A stretch of 64,000 nucleotides of DNA from Cervus elaphus (Eukaryota > Chordata > Mammalia > Artiodactyla > Cervidae), in NCBI RefSeq assembly GCF_910594005.1, contig NC_057848.1, positions 50,299,616 through 50,363,615 on the forward strand. Direction: 5' to 3'. The position numbers were made by a program, and so were the translations under genes. Below are positions 48,248 through 58,934 of the stretch, piece after piece (positions within the stretch are counted from its first letter, which is position 1; every line of letters begins with the position of its first letter). The notes beneath the pieces were generated by a model, which was given only the letters and a program-made list of their open reading frames with translations, was not told the origin of the DNA and searched no databases.

Positions 48248-48544
48248 TTACTGGTCAGGGCATAGACTTGGATTTACCATGCTCTTGAATGGTTTGCCTT
48301 GGAAACGAACAGAGATCATTCTGTCGTTTTTGAGATTGCTTCCAAGTACTTCATTTTGGCCTCTTTTGTTGACTATGATGGCTATTCCATTTCTTCTATG
48401 GGATTCTTGCCCACAGTAGTAGATATAATGGTCATCTGTGTTAAATTCACCCATTCCAGTCCATTTTAGTTCACTGATTCCTAAAATGTCTACGTTCACT
48501 CTTGCCTTCTCTTGTTTGACCACTTTCAATTTGCCTTGATTCAT
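48248..48544 (-). pseudogene. BovB endonuclease N-terminal relic
   Basis: 98 codons open starting at 'MNQGKLKVVKQEKARVNVDI' and containing 'ISELKWTGMGEF'. It is the apurinic-type endonuclease start of BovB. It is the counterpart of the inverted piece at 31993-33146 on the opposite strand. Confidence 0.85.
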
Positions 48545-49149
48545 GGACCTAACATTCCAGGTTCCTATGCAATATTGCTCTTTACAGCATCAGACTTGAC
48601 TTCCATCACCAGTCCCATCCACAACTGGGTATTGTTTTTGCTTTGACTGTTTCTTCATTGTTTCTGGAGTTATTTCTCCACTGATCTCCGGTAGCATATT
48701 GGGCACCTACCGACATGGGGAGTTCATGTTTCAGTGTCCTATCTTTTTGCCTTTTCATACTGTTTATGGCGTTCTCAAGGCAAGAATACTGAAATGGTTT
48801 GCCATTCCCTTCTCAAGTGAACCACATTTTGTCAGAACTCTCCAGCATGACCCATTCATCTTGGGTGGCCCTGTATGGCATAGCTCATAGTTTCATTGAG
48901 TTAGACAAGGCTGTGGTCCATTTGATTAGATGGGTTAGTTTTCCATGAGTGTGGTTTTCAGACTGTCTTCCCTCAGATGGAGAATGTTAAGAGGCTTATG
49001 GAAGCTTCCTGATGAGATAGACTGACTGAGGGGAAAACTGGGTCTTGTTCTGATGGGTGAGGCCATATTCAGTACATCTTTAATCCAATTTTCTGTTGAT
49101 GGGTGGAGCTGTGTTCCCTCCCTGCTATTTACCTGGGTCCAAACTATGG

Positions 49150-49324
49150 GCAAAACTAGCACCATGGTGGCTCAGATGGTAGAGCGTCTGCCTGCAATGC
49201 AGGAGACCTGGGTTCAATCTACTCCAGTACTCTTGCCTGGAAAATCCCATGGACAGTGGAGCCTGGTAAACTACAGTCCAAAGAGTTGGACAGGACTAAG
49301 TGAGTTTACTTTCACTTTTTTCAG
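49150..49324 (+). mobile_element. Bov-A2-type SINE nested in BovB leader
   Basis: 'caccatggtggctcagatgg' to a 'tttactttcacttttttcag' tail. The TSD actatgg is at 49143-49149 and 49325-49331. It lacks the 'gatcccctggagaagg' middle block (internal deletion). Confidence 0.9.
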
Positions 49325-49474
49325 ACTATGGTGGAGGTAATGAAGATAATGGTGACCTCCCTCGAAAGATCCCATGCATGTACTGCTACACTCAGTGCCC
49401 CCAGCCTTGCAGCAGGCCACCACCAACCCACGCCTCCACTAGAGACAAACTGTCTTATTTGTTTTTAAAGTTCA

Positions 49475-50342
49475 TCTCTCACCACTCTAGGAAGAAAATT
49501 GTTTTAAGTCATAGGTAACCATAAAATTGATGTATGGCATAGGGCACCATTAGAGAATTCCATTGCTTAACTAATGCAAAATAATTTAAAAATGGACAAT
49601 CTGTGACTATATTGTATTTTCCTCTTTTTTGACATGTTATTTTTTTTCTGTAGCTGTGCTCAAAGTGAAAATCTGTACATGTAACTGCAGACGATATTGC
49701 ATAGGTTTCTCTACAAGCATCTCTTCATAAAACAATCAATGATCTCTAACCAAAAACAAAATAAATTCATAAAATTTCACTACAGGAAATAAGAACTGTG
49801 TGTGAATTTAATTTGAAATAGAATAAACATGATGAATTTATGAACATCAGTGTTCCATATTTATAACTATTCTGCATTACCTTGTATTAATATGCAAAAT
49901 AAGTTTTTTTATGCAGTAAAACATGTTATCAACTTGGATGCTTAATTTATGTGATTAAAGTAATTAAAACTTATTTATTTCAGATATAAATGTGATTACT
50001 AAAGATAACTCCAAAATTCATACAGAATAAATCATAGATACTTTGAAAACACTCAGGGCAGTAGAAAATGAAAGATAGAGAAATAGAATGAAATAGGGGG
50101 TAGTAGAGGCTTCTTCTCAAGGATTAAAATAAAATGGACAGCCTATCAATTTTATGTTAAAAGTTAGGATAGCAAATTATTCTGGATAAAACCTGGAAAA
50201 TCAGAAAAATTGATAAGAGCAGATTCAAAAACTCATGTTGAGGTCCAGCATTGTAGGTTTAATGTTATCAACTGCCACTTTCACTCATATGTTCAGACAC
50301 AAATTATATGTCCCTGTCATTGGATGAGATGAGAAGAAAAGT
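49475..50342. other. Unique AT-rich DNA
   Basis: No gene or repeat recognised. Confidence 0.5.
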
Positions 50343-50349
50343 CAAAATG

Positions 50350-50550
50350 TTTGTCGCTCAGTTGTATCCTACTCTTTGTGACCCCATGGACTGTAGCCCA
50401 CCAGGCTCCTCTATCCATGGGATTCTCCAGACAAGCATGCTGGAGTGGGTTGCCATTCCCTTCTTCAAGGGATCTCTCTGATCTAGGATTGGAACCCAGG
50501 TTTCTCGTATTGCAGGTAGATTTTTTACCCTCTGAGCCACCAGAGAAGCC
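50350..50550 (-). mobile_element. Bov-tA/Bov-A2 SINE, antisense
   Basis: From 'ttgtcgctcagttgtatcct' to 'gagccaccagagaagcc'. A probable 8-bp TSD with one mismatch: tcaaaatg at 50342-50349 and tcaagatg at 50551-50558. Confidence 0.95.
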
Positions 50551-50799
50551 TCAAGATGAGTTGGGGAAGCTTTTATCTGATGGTTAGAACAGAAGCCCCT
50601 CAAATCAGATTAGAAGTTCAATACCTTCAGGTGTGGATACCCTTGTGGATACCCCATGGGGACATGGGCTGCCCAGTTCCTGCATCCTACCTGAGAAGAA
50701 AGATGAGCTGAGTAGGTGCTCTCCTAAGAATTGGGCAAGAAAAGCCTATGAGCTCCCTGCCAACTAGGAGAATAATTATATGGAACAGTCTGTGCTACT

Positions 50800-51292
50800 T
50801 AGAATTCTAGATGAGCCACAAAATCCTTACTTCCAATATATATGACCCACATAATTACCTCCCTTTGAGTATGGGTAGAAATTGTGAATATGATTGGATA
50901 TTACTCCTATGATTAGGATACTAAAAAAAGGAAGGTAATACTCCACGGCCTTGATGTCTCAGAGAAGGCTTTAAAAGAAGATGAAGTGTCAAAAGGTTCT
51001 GGTCATCCTGGTTTTGAAAATGCAGCCTTTATGCATTTTGTGAGTTCTAGAGCTGAAAAGAAATAGAGTGTGTCAACCACCACAAGAGCTTGGAAAGAAA
51101 CCTGAGCCTTAGATAAGACACAAGCTCTGATCAATACCTTGATTTCAGCCTGGTAAGGCCCTGAGCAGAGGACCCAGCTATTCAATGCCTAGACTCCTAT
51201 CCGTGTAAACTGTAAGATAAAGGACTTGTATTGTTTAAACCACTAAGTTCATGGTAATTTGCTATGCAGCAGTAGAAAATTAAAACACAGTC
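50800..51292 (+). mobile_element. MLT1-like MaLR LTR, sense
   Basis: The sequence runs 'tgattggatattactcctat', 'aataccttgatttcagcctg', 'aaggccctgagcagaggacc' and ends 'ttgtttaaaccactaagttc' with 'gctatgcagcagtagaaaat', the typical 3' end of an MLT1-type LTR. The start is approximate. No internal sequence. Confidence 0.75.
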
Positions 51293-51294
51293 GA

Positions 51295-52364
51295 GTTATG
51301 CTTTGTCAAAATAGTAAAGCTCAGTTAAAATAGAAAACTATGTGAGAGGAAACGGCATGTGCAAATAAGAAGAAGGAAGTGAAGACAAAAATGGAAAGCA
51401 AATGAAATGGCCAGAGATGTCAAGAGGAGGACAAACTGAGGAATAGAGTTTGGACAAAAGACCAACAAAGGTCTGTATTTGTTCTAGTCTACTCTTATGA
51501 AGTAATATGAATAGCTCTTATTCTGGAATATGAACTTGAAAATACAGTTTTTTAACCTGTTATATATATATAGATGGATATTGCTTTTATCCCTGGTTTT
51601 CAGAACAATGAGCATATTCATAGACTTAATGAGGGCTTAAATATACTGGCAAGAGAAAGAGTACTGAAAGGCAGTGGTTATATGTGGAGAGGGAAAAAAT
51701 AAGGCACAAAATGATGTGATGGATGCTACAGAAAAATTCAGTAAGTTTAGAATGGGTCATCACATTTGTAGCAGGTTCTTGTAATGAAAATGATGATACA
51801 TATGTGGATAGATTTTTAATAGTTTATTTTCTAGTAGTTTGCCTATTTCCTTGTCCTTTCATAAATTCAAGACTCTTTTGCCATAAAACATATCTAACTG
51901 ATGTCTACTGCTTACTGATCATGACTTTGAAGTATTGCTTGCCCCAAATTTCCCATTACTGTGCTCTAATTACCCATTGTTACATCCAGATACTTTATCT
52001 TGACCTTTTAGTCATTACTAAGTGCATGCCTGCAGCACAAAATTCTATTACCATATACTCATGGATGCTATATTTTAGCCACCAGAGTAAAATATCCCTC
52101 AGTGACTACTTCTGGGACTGTTTCTCCAGTAGCATCCATGACTTAGAAGGTCCATATGCATTCATTTATGCTCTGATAGAAAAATAGACCATATCTGACT
52201 AAAAATGAGGCAGAACATTTTAATCATGGCTTTTTAAATTAATAACTCTTGTCTACATTTGCAACATCTATTTATATTTCCTAAAGCTTTAGTAAACTGA
52301 AGAGAATGATTGTGAACCCCATTAGCTTGCTGATTTCAGAATGTAGTGAAAATGTGAACCACAG
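51295..52364. other. Unique DNA with an unassigned 154-codon open frame
   Basis: The frame 51723-52187 (+) is open for 154 codons, cysteine- and tyrosine-rich, with hydrophobic stretches (residues 30-45, 'IVYFLVVCLFPCPF'). I recognise no domain, and see no promoter, Kozak context or poly-A signal to support a gene. It is recorded as unassigned and probably chance. Confidence 0.4.
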
Positions 52365-52517
52365 ATAAAAAAAACATTAGAGTCATTCATGGATAACTTG
52401 TTATAAACACAAGTCTCCAGGTCTCAGTCTCATAATTTTGATCTTTGATAAAAGGAAACTGCATTTCAAACAAGCTTTTTAGGTGATTTATGTGCAAGAA
52501 AAAATTTGAAAGCCATA
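52365..52517 (+). mobile_element. MER5A-like hAT remnant
   Basis: The blocks 'ttagagtcattcatggataa', 'cttgttataaacacaagtct', 'actgcatttcaaacaagctt' and 'aaatttgaaagcc' are in the MER5A order. Confidence 0.6.
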
Positions 52518-52522
52518 GGATT

Positions 52523-52562
52523 AAAACATATATATATATATGTGTGTGTGTATATATAAATA
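52523..52562. repeat. TA/TG microsatellite
   Basis: Compound (TA)n(TG)n(TA)n run of about 40 bp. Confidence 0.9.
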
Positions 52563-52564
52563 TA

Positions 52565-53000
52565 ATTTAAATTTCATTTTATATAAGTATTGTAAAAACT
52601 TCTGAAGGAATTTTCAGTACCCAGTAAAATATTAATTATTTTCTTTACCCATCTCAGCATTTTCATGTAAATTTCAAGTTCACAATCTAAGAAAATATCC
52701 TCTCAATAATATTATGTGTTTACAGGAAGTAATATGATTGCTGATATCAGATTTGCTTCTTCAGGTTTGGTTCTTTTCCATGGCCAGCATTTAGAGATAA
52801 ACTGTCAAAAGATAACTGTAAAGATGAGACAATAAGGAAGCTAAGTAAATAGGATTTAGAAGCACAGTGAAGACTGATTCTTCTGATCAGCCCAGAGACA
52901 TGTGATGATATATGGTACACAGCTATAGATTCAAAACAAATACCACTCACTACTAGGACGAGTAATTAATTGTTGCTGTTCAGTCATGTAATATATTGCG
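52565..53000. other. Unique DNA
   Basis: No gene or clear repeat. The short open frame at 52747-52950 has no domain. Confidence 0.45.
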
Positions 53001-53013
53001 ATATTTGGTTATT

Positions 53014-53234
53014 GGGCTTCCCTGGCGGCTCTGTGGTAAAGAATCTTCCTGCCAATACAGGAGATGCAGGTTTGATCCTTGAGTCAGGAAGATCCCCTGG
53101 AGAAGGAAATGGCAACCTGCTCCAGTATTCTTGCCTGGAGAATTCCATGGACAGAGGAACCTGGTAGGCTACAGTTCCTGGGGTTGCAGAAGAGTCAGAC
53201 ACAACTTAGCAACTGAGAAGGTACACACACATGC
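53014..53234 (+). mobile_element. Bov-A2 SINE, sense, 13-bp TSD
   Basis: Head 'gggcttccctggcggctctg', through 'gatcccctggagaaggaaat' to 'gagtcagacacaacttagca'. The TSD atatttggttatt is perfect at 53001-53013 and 53235-53247. Confidence 0.95.
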
Positions 53235-53410
53235 ATATTTGGTTATTACCAATTTTGGAATTGAATGTACCAAACTTGCAAGTAATTGGTTTTTATTACC
53301 AACATCAGGGGCTAGTCAGAATGTTTTAACATATTTTTGAGATAAACATATCTCTCTGAATTCTAATTCATGATTCATGTCAAATAAAGAAGCTATTACT
53401 ATAAAAATAA

Positions 53411-53610
53411 TTGTTGTTGTTCAGTCTCTAAGTCACGTCTGACTCTTTGCAATCCCACAGACTGCAGCACGCCAGGCTCCCCTGTCCTCCACTACCTCCC
53501 AGAGTTTGTTCAAACTCATGTCCAATGAGTTGGTGATGACATCCAACCATTTCATCCTCTGTTGCTCCCTTCTCCTCTTGCCCTCAACGTTTCCCAGCAT
53601 CAGGGTCTTA
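53411..53610 (-). mobile_element. BovB 3' end, antisense, about 200 bp
   Basis: 'ttgttgttcagtctctaagt' to 'cagcatcagggtctt'. Truncated in the ORF2 C-terminus. It shares its 3'-end type with the copy at 20891. No clear TSD. Confidence 0.9.
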
Positions 53611-53614
53611 AAAG

Positions 53615-54470
53615 TATTAAATAATTTTTAAAACTTTTGAATTTTCTAAGATCTCCAATGGACAGCAAGTTTCACTTTAATTTGTTTAAGTAAAAACAGG
53701 AATGAGTTCAGCTCAGATTATTTTTGTACCTGTGAAGGAGTATTTCCCTACGTAGCACTAATAAACACATAGCTGAAGGTATTTGAGGATTTTAGATGGT
53801 CTGAAAGAATATCTCTCTCAAAATACTGAAAATATTTGATAAGTAGAAAGGTGATTTGGGTGAAAATCCCCAAGATTTCTGTATGTTAGATATAATTCCT
53901 ATTCATAATTGGAATTTTTAAAAATATAAAAGTAATACAGTTGATGAATCATAAAAGCAAAGTATCTTTATGTGGCAATCTGAGACATATATTTGAGAAA
54001 ATATTGATCTGATCTTGTGAACACAAATCATTTTAAACTTATCATTACAAATTAGCATTTTATCCTAGATTAACCAAAGGGTATTGTATATTAGAGAAAT
54101 AGCAACCAATTCCCAAAATTTAGATCATAACTTATTGTATTTAAAATATCTTGCATAGAAGTAAACCTAATATCTATTTGCTTAATTAACCAAACATTTA
54201 ATTATGCAGAGTATGTTATAATTAGAAATGGGATTTATGACCCTATTTTGCTTTAGTTCATGTTACAAGACTACTACATAATTCCATAATACTGTAATTC
54301 TCCAGAAAAATTATGGAATGAAAAATAGGTAAGTAGTATATTTAATATTATCATTAGGAAAGTTGAAAAGAATGCTACACTGAGTTTGAATGACCAAATT
54401 GTAATTGCAATTTAAATAGAAGATAAATGGACACTATATTGATTTTGTTTGTTAATAAAAGACTTTCAGA
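53615..54470. other. Unique AT-rich DNA
   Basis: No gene or repeat recognised. Confidence 0.5.
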
Positions 54471-54518
54471 ATTAAAATACTGAATTATATGTATGTATAT
54501 ATAATTCAGCATTTTAAT
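54471..54518. repeat. 20-bp AT-rich inverted repeat (hairpin)
   Basis: Arms 54471-54490 and 54499-54518 are complementary at 19 of 20 positions around an 8-nt spacer (gtatgtat). It could form a cruciform or be the last trace of a palindromic MITE. It abuts a TA/CA-rich tract to the right. Confidence 0.85.
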
Positions 54519-54572
54519 ATGTGTGTGTAAATTACATATATACACATATATACACATATATGCATGCTAATT
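54519..54572. repeat. TA/CA-rich low-complexity tract
   Basis: Alternating 'tgtgtgtg' and 'acatatatacacatata' sequence directly after the hairpin. Confidence 0.8.
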
Positions 54573-55050
54573 GCTGCATATATATCTGTTTTCCTTAAAT
54601 GATTAATTACTTATTGGTAATAAATTCTGTATAAATTTTGCATAAACTTAATATTTTCATAAATAAAACACTTTGTAACAAAACAATAACTCTATATTTA
54701 AAATTGAATGGATTGTCAAATGACATTGGAATGTAAAACATCAGTTTATTCATACTATCTGCAGTGATGTTGAAGACTGAAGTGTAAATTCAGTCCCTTC
54801 TCTAACTGATTTGGATCATTACTGTAAGTAGTAAATATTACATTGAAAAAATATTCCACATTGGTGAACAATATCAGGAAGAGTAAAGAATCTGGTACTA
54901 ATAATTAGATTTGTAACAGAAAGAATCAAGTGTCTTATGCACAGCAGGAATCAGACGTGACTAAAAATATTCACCTGATCTGACCCTATAGAACCTATGA
55001 AAGCAAAGTTTATGGCTGAAACTTGAAATTAGAAGTTCCCTGTTGATCTG
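54573..55050. other. Unique AT-rich DNA
   Basis: No gene or repeat recognised. Confidence 0.5.
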
Positions 55051-56912
55051 TTCAATTCAGTCGCTCAGTCGTGTCCAACTCTTTGCAACCCCATGAACCA
55101 CAGCACGTCAGGCCTCCCTGTCCATCACCAACTCCTGGAGTCCACCCAAACCAATGTCCATTGAGTCAGTGATGCCATCCAACAATCTCATCTTATGTCG
55201 TCCCCTTCTCCTCCTGCCCTCAATCTTTCCCAGCATCAGGGTCTTTTCCAATGAGTCAGCTCTTTGCATCAGGTGGCCAAAGTATTGGCGTTTCAGCTTC
55301 AACATCAGTCCTTCCAATGAACACCCAGGACTGATCTCCTTTAGGATGGACTGATTGGATCTCCTTGCAGTTCAAGGGACTCTCAAGAGTTTTGTCCAAC
55401 ACCACAGCATCAGTTCTTCAGTGCTCAGCTTTCTTTATAGTCCAACTCTCACATCCATACATGACCACTGGAAAAACCATAGCCTTGACCAGACGGACCT
55501 TTGTTGACAAAGTAATGTCTCTGCTTTTTAATATGATCTCTAGGTTGGTCATAGCTTCTCCTCCAAGGAGTAAGCATCTTTTAATCTCATGGCTGCAATC
55601 ACCATCTGCAGTGATTCTGGAACCCAGAAAAATAAATCAGCCATTGTTTCTGCTGTTTCCCCATCTATTTGCCTTGAAGTGATGGGACCGGATGCCATGA
55701 TATTAGTTTTCTGAATGTTGAACTTTAAGCCAACTTTTTCACTCTCCTCTTTCACTTTCATCAAGAGGTCCTTTAGTTTTTCTTCACTTTCTGCCATAAG
55801 GGTGGTGTCATCTGCATATCTGAGGTTATTGGTATTTCTCCCAGCAGTCTTGATTCCAGCTTGTGCTTCTTCCAGCCCAGCGTTTCTCATGATGCACTCT
55901 TCATATAAGTTAAATAAGCAGGGTGACAATATACAGCCTTGACGTACTCTTTTCCCTATTTGGAACCAGTCTGTTCCACGTCCGGTTCTAACTGTTGTTT
56001 CCTGACTTGCACACAGGTTTCTCAAGAGGCAGGTCAGGTGGTCTGGTATTCCCATCTCTTTCAGAATTTTCCACTGTTTATTGTGATCCCCACAGGCAAA
56101 GGCTTTGGCATAGTCAATAAAGCAGAGGCAGATGTTTTTCTGGAACTTTCTTGCTTTTTCAATGATCCAGTGGATGTTGGCAATTTGATCTCTGGTTCCT
56201 CTGCCTTTTCTAAAACCAGCTTGAACATCTGGAAATTCACAGTTCATGTATTGCTGAAGCCTGGCTTGGAGAATTTTGAGCATTACTTTAACAGCGTGTG
56301 AAATGAGTGCAATTGTGCAGTAGTTTGAACATTCTTTGGCATTGCCTTTCTTTGGGATTGGAATGAAAACTGACCTTTTCCAGCCCTGTGGCCACTGCTG
56401 CATTTTCCAAATTTGCTGGCATATTGAGTGCAACACTTTCACAGTATCAACTTTCAGGATTTGAAATAGCTCAACTGGAATTCCATCACCTCCACTAGCT
56501 TTGTTCATAGTGATGCTTTCTAAGGCCCACTTGACTTCACATTCCATGATGTCTGGCTCTAGGTGAGCAATCACACCATCGTGATTATCTGGGTCATGAC
56601 AATCTTTTTTGTCAGTTCTTTTGTGTATTCTTGCCACCTCTTCTTAATATCTTCTGCTTCTGTTAGGTCCCTTCCATTTCTGTCCTTTATTGAACCCATC
56701 TTTGCATGACATGTTCCCTTGGGACCTCTAATTTTCTTGAAGAGATCTCTAGTCTTTCCCATTCTATTGTTTTCCTCTATTTCTTTGCATTGATTGCTGA
56801 GGAAGGCTTTCTTATCTCTCCTTGCTATTCTTTGGAACTCTGCATTCAAATGGGAATATCTTTCCTTTTCTCCTTTGCTTTTTGCTTCTCTTCTTTTCAC
56901 AGCTATTTGTAA
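55051..56912 (-). mobile_element. BovB LINE, antisense, 5' truncated before the RT
   Basis: From the 'ttcaattcagtcgctcagtc' tail complement to 'cagctatttgtaag'. It carries the basic linker, the whole reverse transcriptase and the C-terminus, but no endonuclease. The frame is broken near 55549 (RT to C-terminus) and about 56600 (linker to RT). No clear TSD was found. Less decayed than the copy at 45766-49452. Confidence 0.95.
55549..56637 (-). pseudogene. BovB reverse transcriptase, 362 codons open
   Basis: The longest open frame in the window. It holds 'MNKASGGDGIPVELFQILKV' (near residue 45), 'WKRSVFIPIPKKGNAKECSN' (near 90), 'DYAKAFACGDHNKQWKILKE' (near 175; the D-x-x-K-A-F block), 'GCILSPCLFNLY' (near 235) and the active-site Y-A-D-D at 55807-55818. 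All RT blocks are present in one frame, but the endonuclease is absent and the C-terminus is frameshifted, so it is an inactive LINE relic. The cysteine in the 'AFACGDHNK' segment replaces a usual D. Confidence 0.9.
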
Positions 56913-56914
56913 GT

Positions 56915-57012
56915 GGAACAGAAAAACCTGGCCAAATAAAATAATGTTTGTGAAGATGAATGCGAAAGTGAGTTTAAAATTGAGAGTGATGGTGTGGCAT
57001 TCCTGATCCATA
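56915..57012. other. Unique DNA next to BovB
   Basis: Short unassigned stretch between the BovB and a MIR. Confidence 0.4.
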
Positions 57013-57014
57013 TG

Positions 57015-57190
57015 GTACAGTAGACATGGAAGATGTGAATTTTATTTCCATCTTCACCATTTATTAGCAATGTGACTCTGAACCAGTTACAAGTCCCTTG
57101 CACTGTCTCATGTATAAAATGTAACCATTAAGAATTGCATCACCAGTTTGTTCAAATGAGACAATGTGTGCAAGAGCTCCTCACAGCTAT
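57015..57190 (+). repeat. MIR SINE, sense
   Basis: 'caccatttattagcaatgtg' then 'gaaccagttacaagtccctt' and 'ctcatgtataaaatg' follow the MIR core order. Confidence 0.65.
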
Positions 57191-57194
57191 AATT

Positions 57195-58000
57195 TTCTGT
57201 GTCATCATTACTTTTATTGTCCTGACCATTAAAAAGGAAATAGTTTCAATCACCCAAGAATCACATAATACCTCTTCTAAATATTAAGGAGTCTACAACA
57301 ACCTGGGGTAATTAATTCCTGCTATGAATGATAGTTCTCCAAATTTTATCAGGTTCAATTAATCTTAAATTTCAAAAAGAATTTCAAAGCCTTACTGTAT
57401 TATTTCATGAAATAGACTATTTGTAAAATGTTTTAATTACATGAAGTATTATATGTTTTAATTATATGAAGGAGTTTTAGTTCCTATTGCATTTGTCTAG
57501 TTCAGTACTTAGTTTCATGCTAACTGCTTTTTTTGTTAAATTTTAGTTTTTCCAAAATGGAGTCTATAAATTTCCCTTGTAAACAAATTAATTGCATTGG
57601 GGTCATAAAATTCTAACATTCTAATGTGCATGGATAGTCTAATTCTATGACTCCCTTGGGCAACTGTATTGTTTTCCTGTCAGGCATTTAAAACGCATGC
57701 TTACTTATGCAGAAATTTGTTAATGGTTCATTGAAATGGATTTTAATATATAGACTATAGCATCACTTCTTCACTTCTGTGATAAAAGAGTATGATGAAA
57801 ATCCAACATGAAAACAGCAGAATCTACCAGTGATTAGTAAGAAAGTAATACACATTGTAAATATAATTAAGTTCATGACAGAAACAAAATTGTTAAACTT
57901 TAAATTCAAGTACATAAAAAAATAATTAGCTGTACTGATACTTTCAAATATCAAGTTAAAACTTGGAAACATAAAGATAAAATTAAATAAATAAAAATAA
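57195..58000. other. Unique AT-rich DNA
   Basis: No gene or repeat recognised. The stretch near 57590-57740 is a little more complex in composition. Confidence 0.45.
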
Positions 58001-58002
58001 TA

Positions 58003-58025
58003 GTTTTTCTTTCTTTCTTTCTTTT
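58003..58025. repeat. (CTTT)n microsatellite
   Basis: About five CTTT units. Confidence 0.85.
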
Positions 58026-58243
58026 AAATCAAGGCAAGCATCTACTGATCTCACCATAGGTCTGTTTTCTTTCACCATCTGAACCATTTTCATTTTTAGA
58101 ATTTATTTTTATTTTTAGTTGTGAAACTACAGCTACAATTTTATGTGACTTAAGGAAGGAGGAAAAGATAATATGGCATAAATCAGGCAAAATGATTTTA
58201 GTTTTTGATTGCTCTTGTGCCCTTTGTCTTTAATGTTCTAGAT

Positions 58244-58432
58244 CAGGGTCCCCAACCTCCGGGATCTAATGTCTGATGATCTGAGGTGAAGCCTATGTAA
58301 TAATAACAGAAATAAAGTGCACAATAAGTGTAATGCACCTGAATCATCCCAAACCCACCTCTCTTCAGTTCTTGGGAAAATGTCTTCTTTGAGACCACCA
58401 GTCCCTGGTGCCAAAAAGGTGTGGGACTGCTG
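58244..58432 (+). mobile_element. MER1-like hAT-Charlie MITE with 8-bp TSD
   Basis: Starts 'cagggtccccaacctccggg' and ends 'ccaaaaaggtgtgggactgc' plus tg, so the ends are imperfect terminal inverted repeats. The 'taatgtctgatgatctgagg' block matches the recalled MER1 consensus. An 8-bp TSD, the hAT size: ttctagat at 58236-58243 and atctagat at 58433-58440 (7 of 8). Internally deleted relative to the consensus. Confidence 0.85.
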
Positions 58433-58599
58433 ATCTAGATTAACTCATTTACTTCATTCAACACTTTCTTTCAGTATATAGCTCAAGTGAGATATAAGTT
58501 AAATGTTCATATAACCAGTTATATTCCATCCAATTGGATATAATCTGTGAAATCTTCAAAAATATTTGACAAAAGCAAAATGTCATTGCAGCAAATTAT

Positions 58600-58930
58600 T
58601 TTTCAGTTTTATTGAGATATAATTAACATATAGATTATATAAGTTTAAGGTATATAGCATAATGTCTTGATATACATATATTATGAAATGATTTCTACAA
58701 CACGTTTAGTTAGAATCCATTACCTCCTAGGTATAGAAAAAATATTTTTTTCTTGTGAGTAGAATTTTTAGGATTTACTCTTAGCAACTTTCAAATACAT
58801 TTCACAGCTATGTTAATTATATTTATCATGTTGTATATTATATCTCCAGCACTTATATATCTTATAACAGGAAGTTTGTATCTTTGATCACCTTTCTCAA
58901 ATTCTCCCATCCAACACCTTGATCTATTTT
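58600..58930 (-). mobile_element. Old L1 3' UTR, antisense
   Basis: 'cagttttattgagatataat' and 'tatattatatctccagcact' match the complement of an old L1 3' UTR. Confidence 0.75.
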
Positions 58931-58934
58931 TCTG

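Larger units (their letters stand above)
45766..49452 (-). mobile_element. Near-complete BovB LINE, antisense, with nested SINE
   Basis: On the minus strand, in order: 5' leader (49325-49452, 'gggatctttcgagggaggtc'), endonuclease ('VNVDILGISELKWTGMGEFN', frame 48248-48544), linker (47526-47957), reverse transcriptase with Y-A-D-D at 46523-46534, C-terminus and 3' tail. About 3.5 kb without the SINE at 49150-49324. Many frameshifts and stops break the ORF. A decayed direct repeat of about 22 bp (18 matches) at 45744-45765 and 49453-49474 is the likely TSD. Confidence 0.9.

Noticed and set aside
51723..52187. 154-codon frame as a real gene
   Set aside because: No recognisable domain, promoter, splice context or poly-A signal. 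Frames of this size can occur by chance in 64 kb of six-frame translation.
52966..52987. Tiny BovB/SINE scrap 'ttgttgctgttcagtcatg'
   Set aside because: About 20 bp only, too short to separate from chance.
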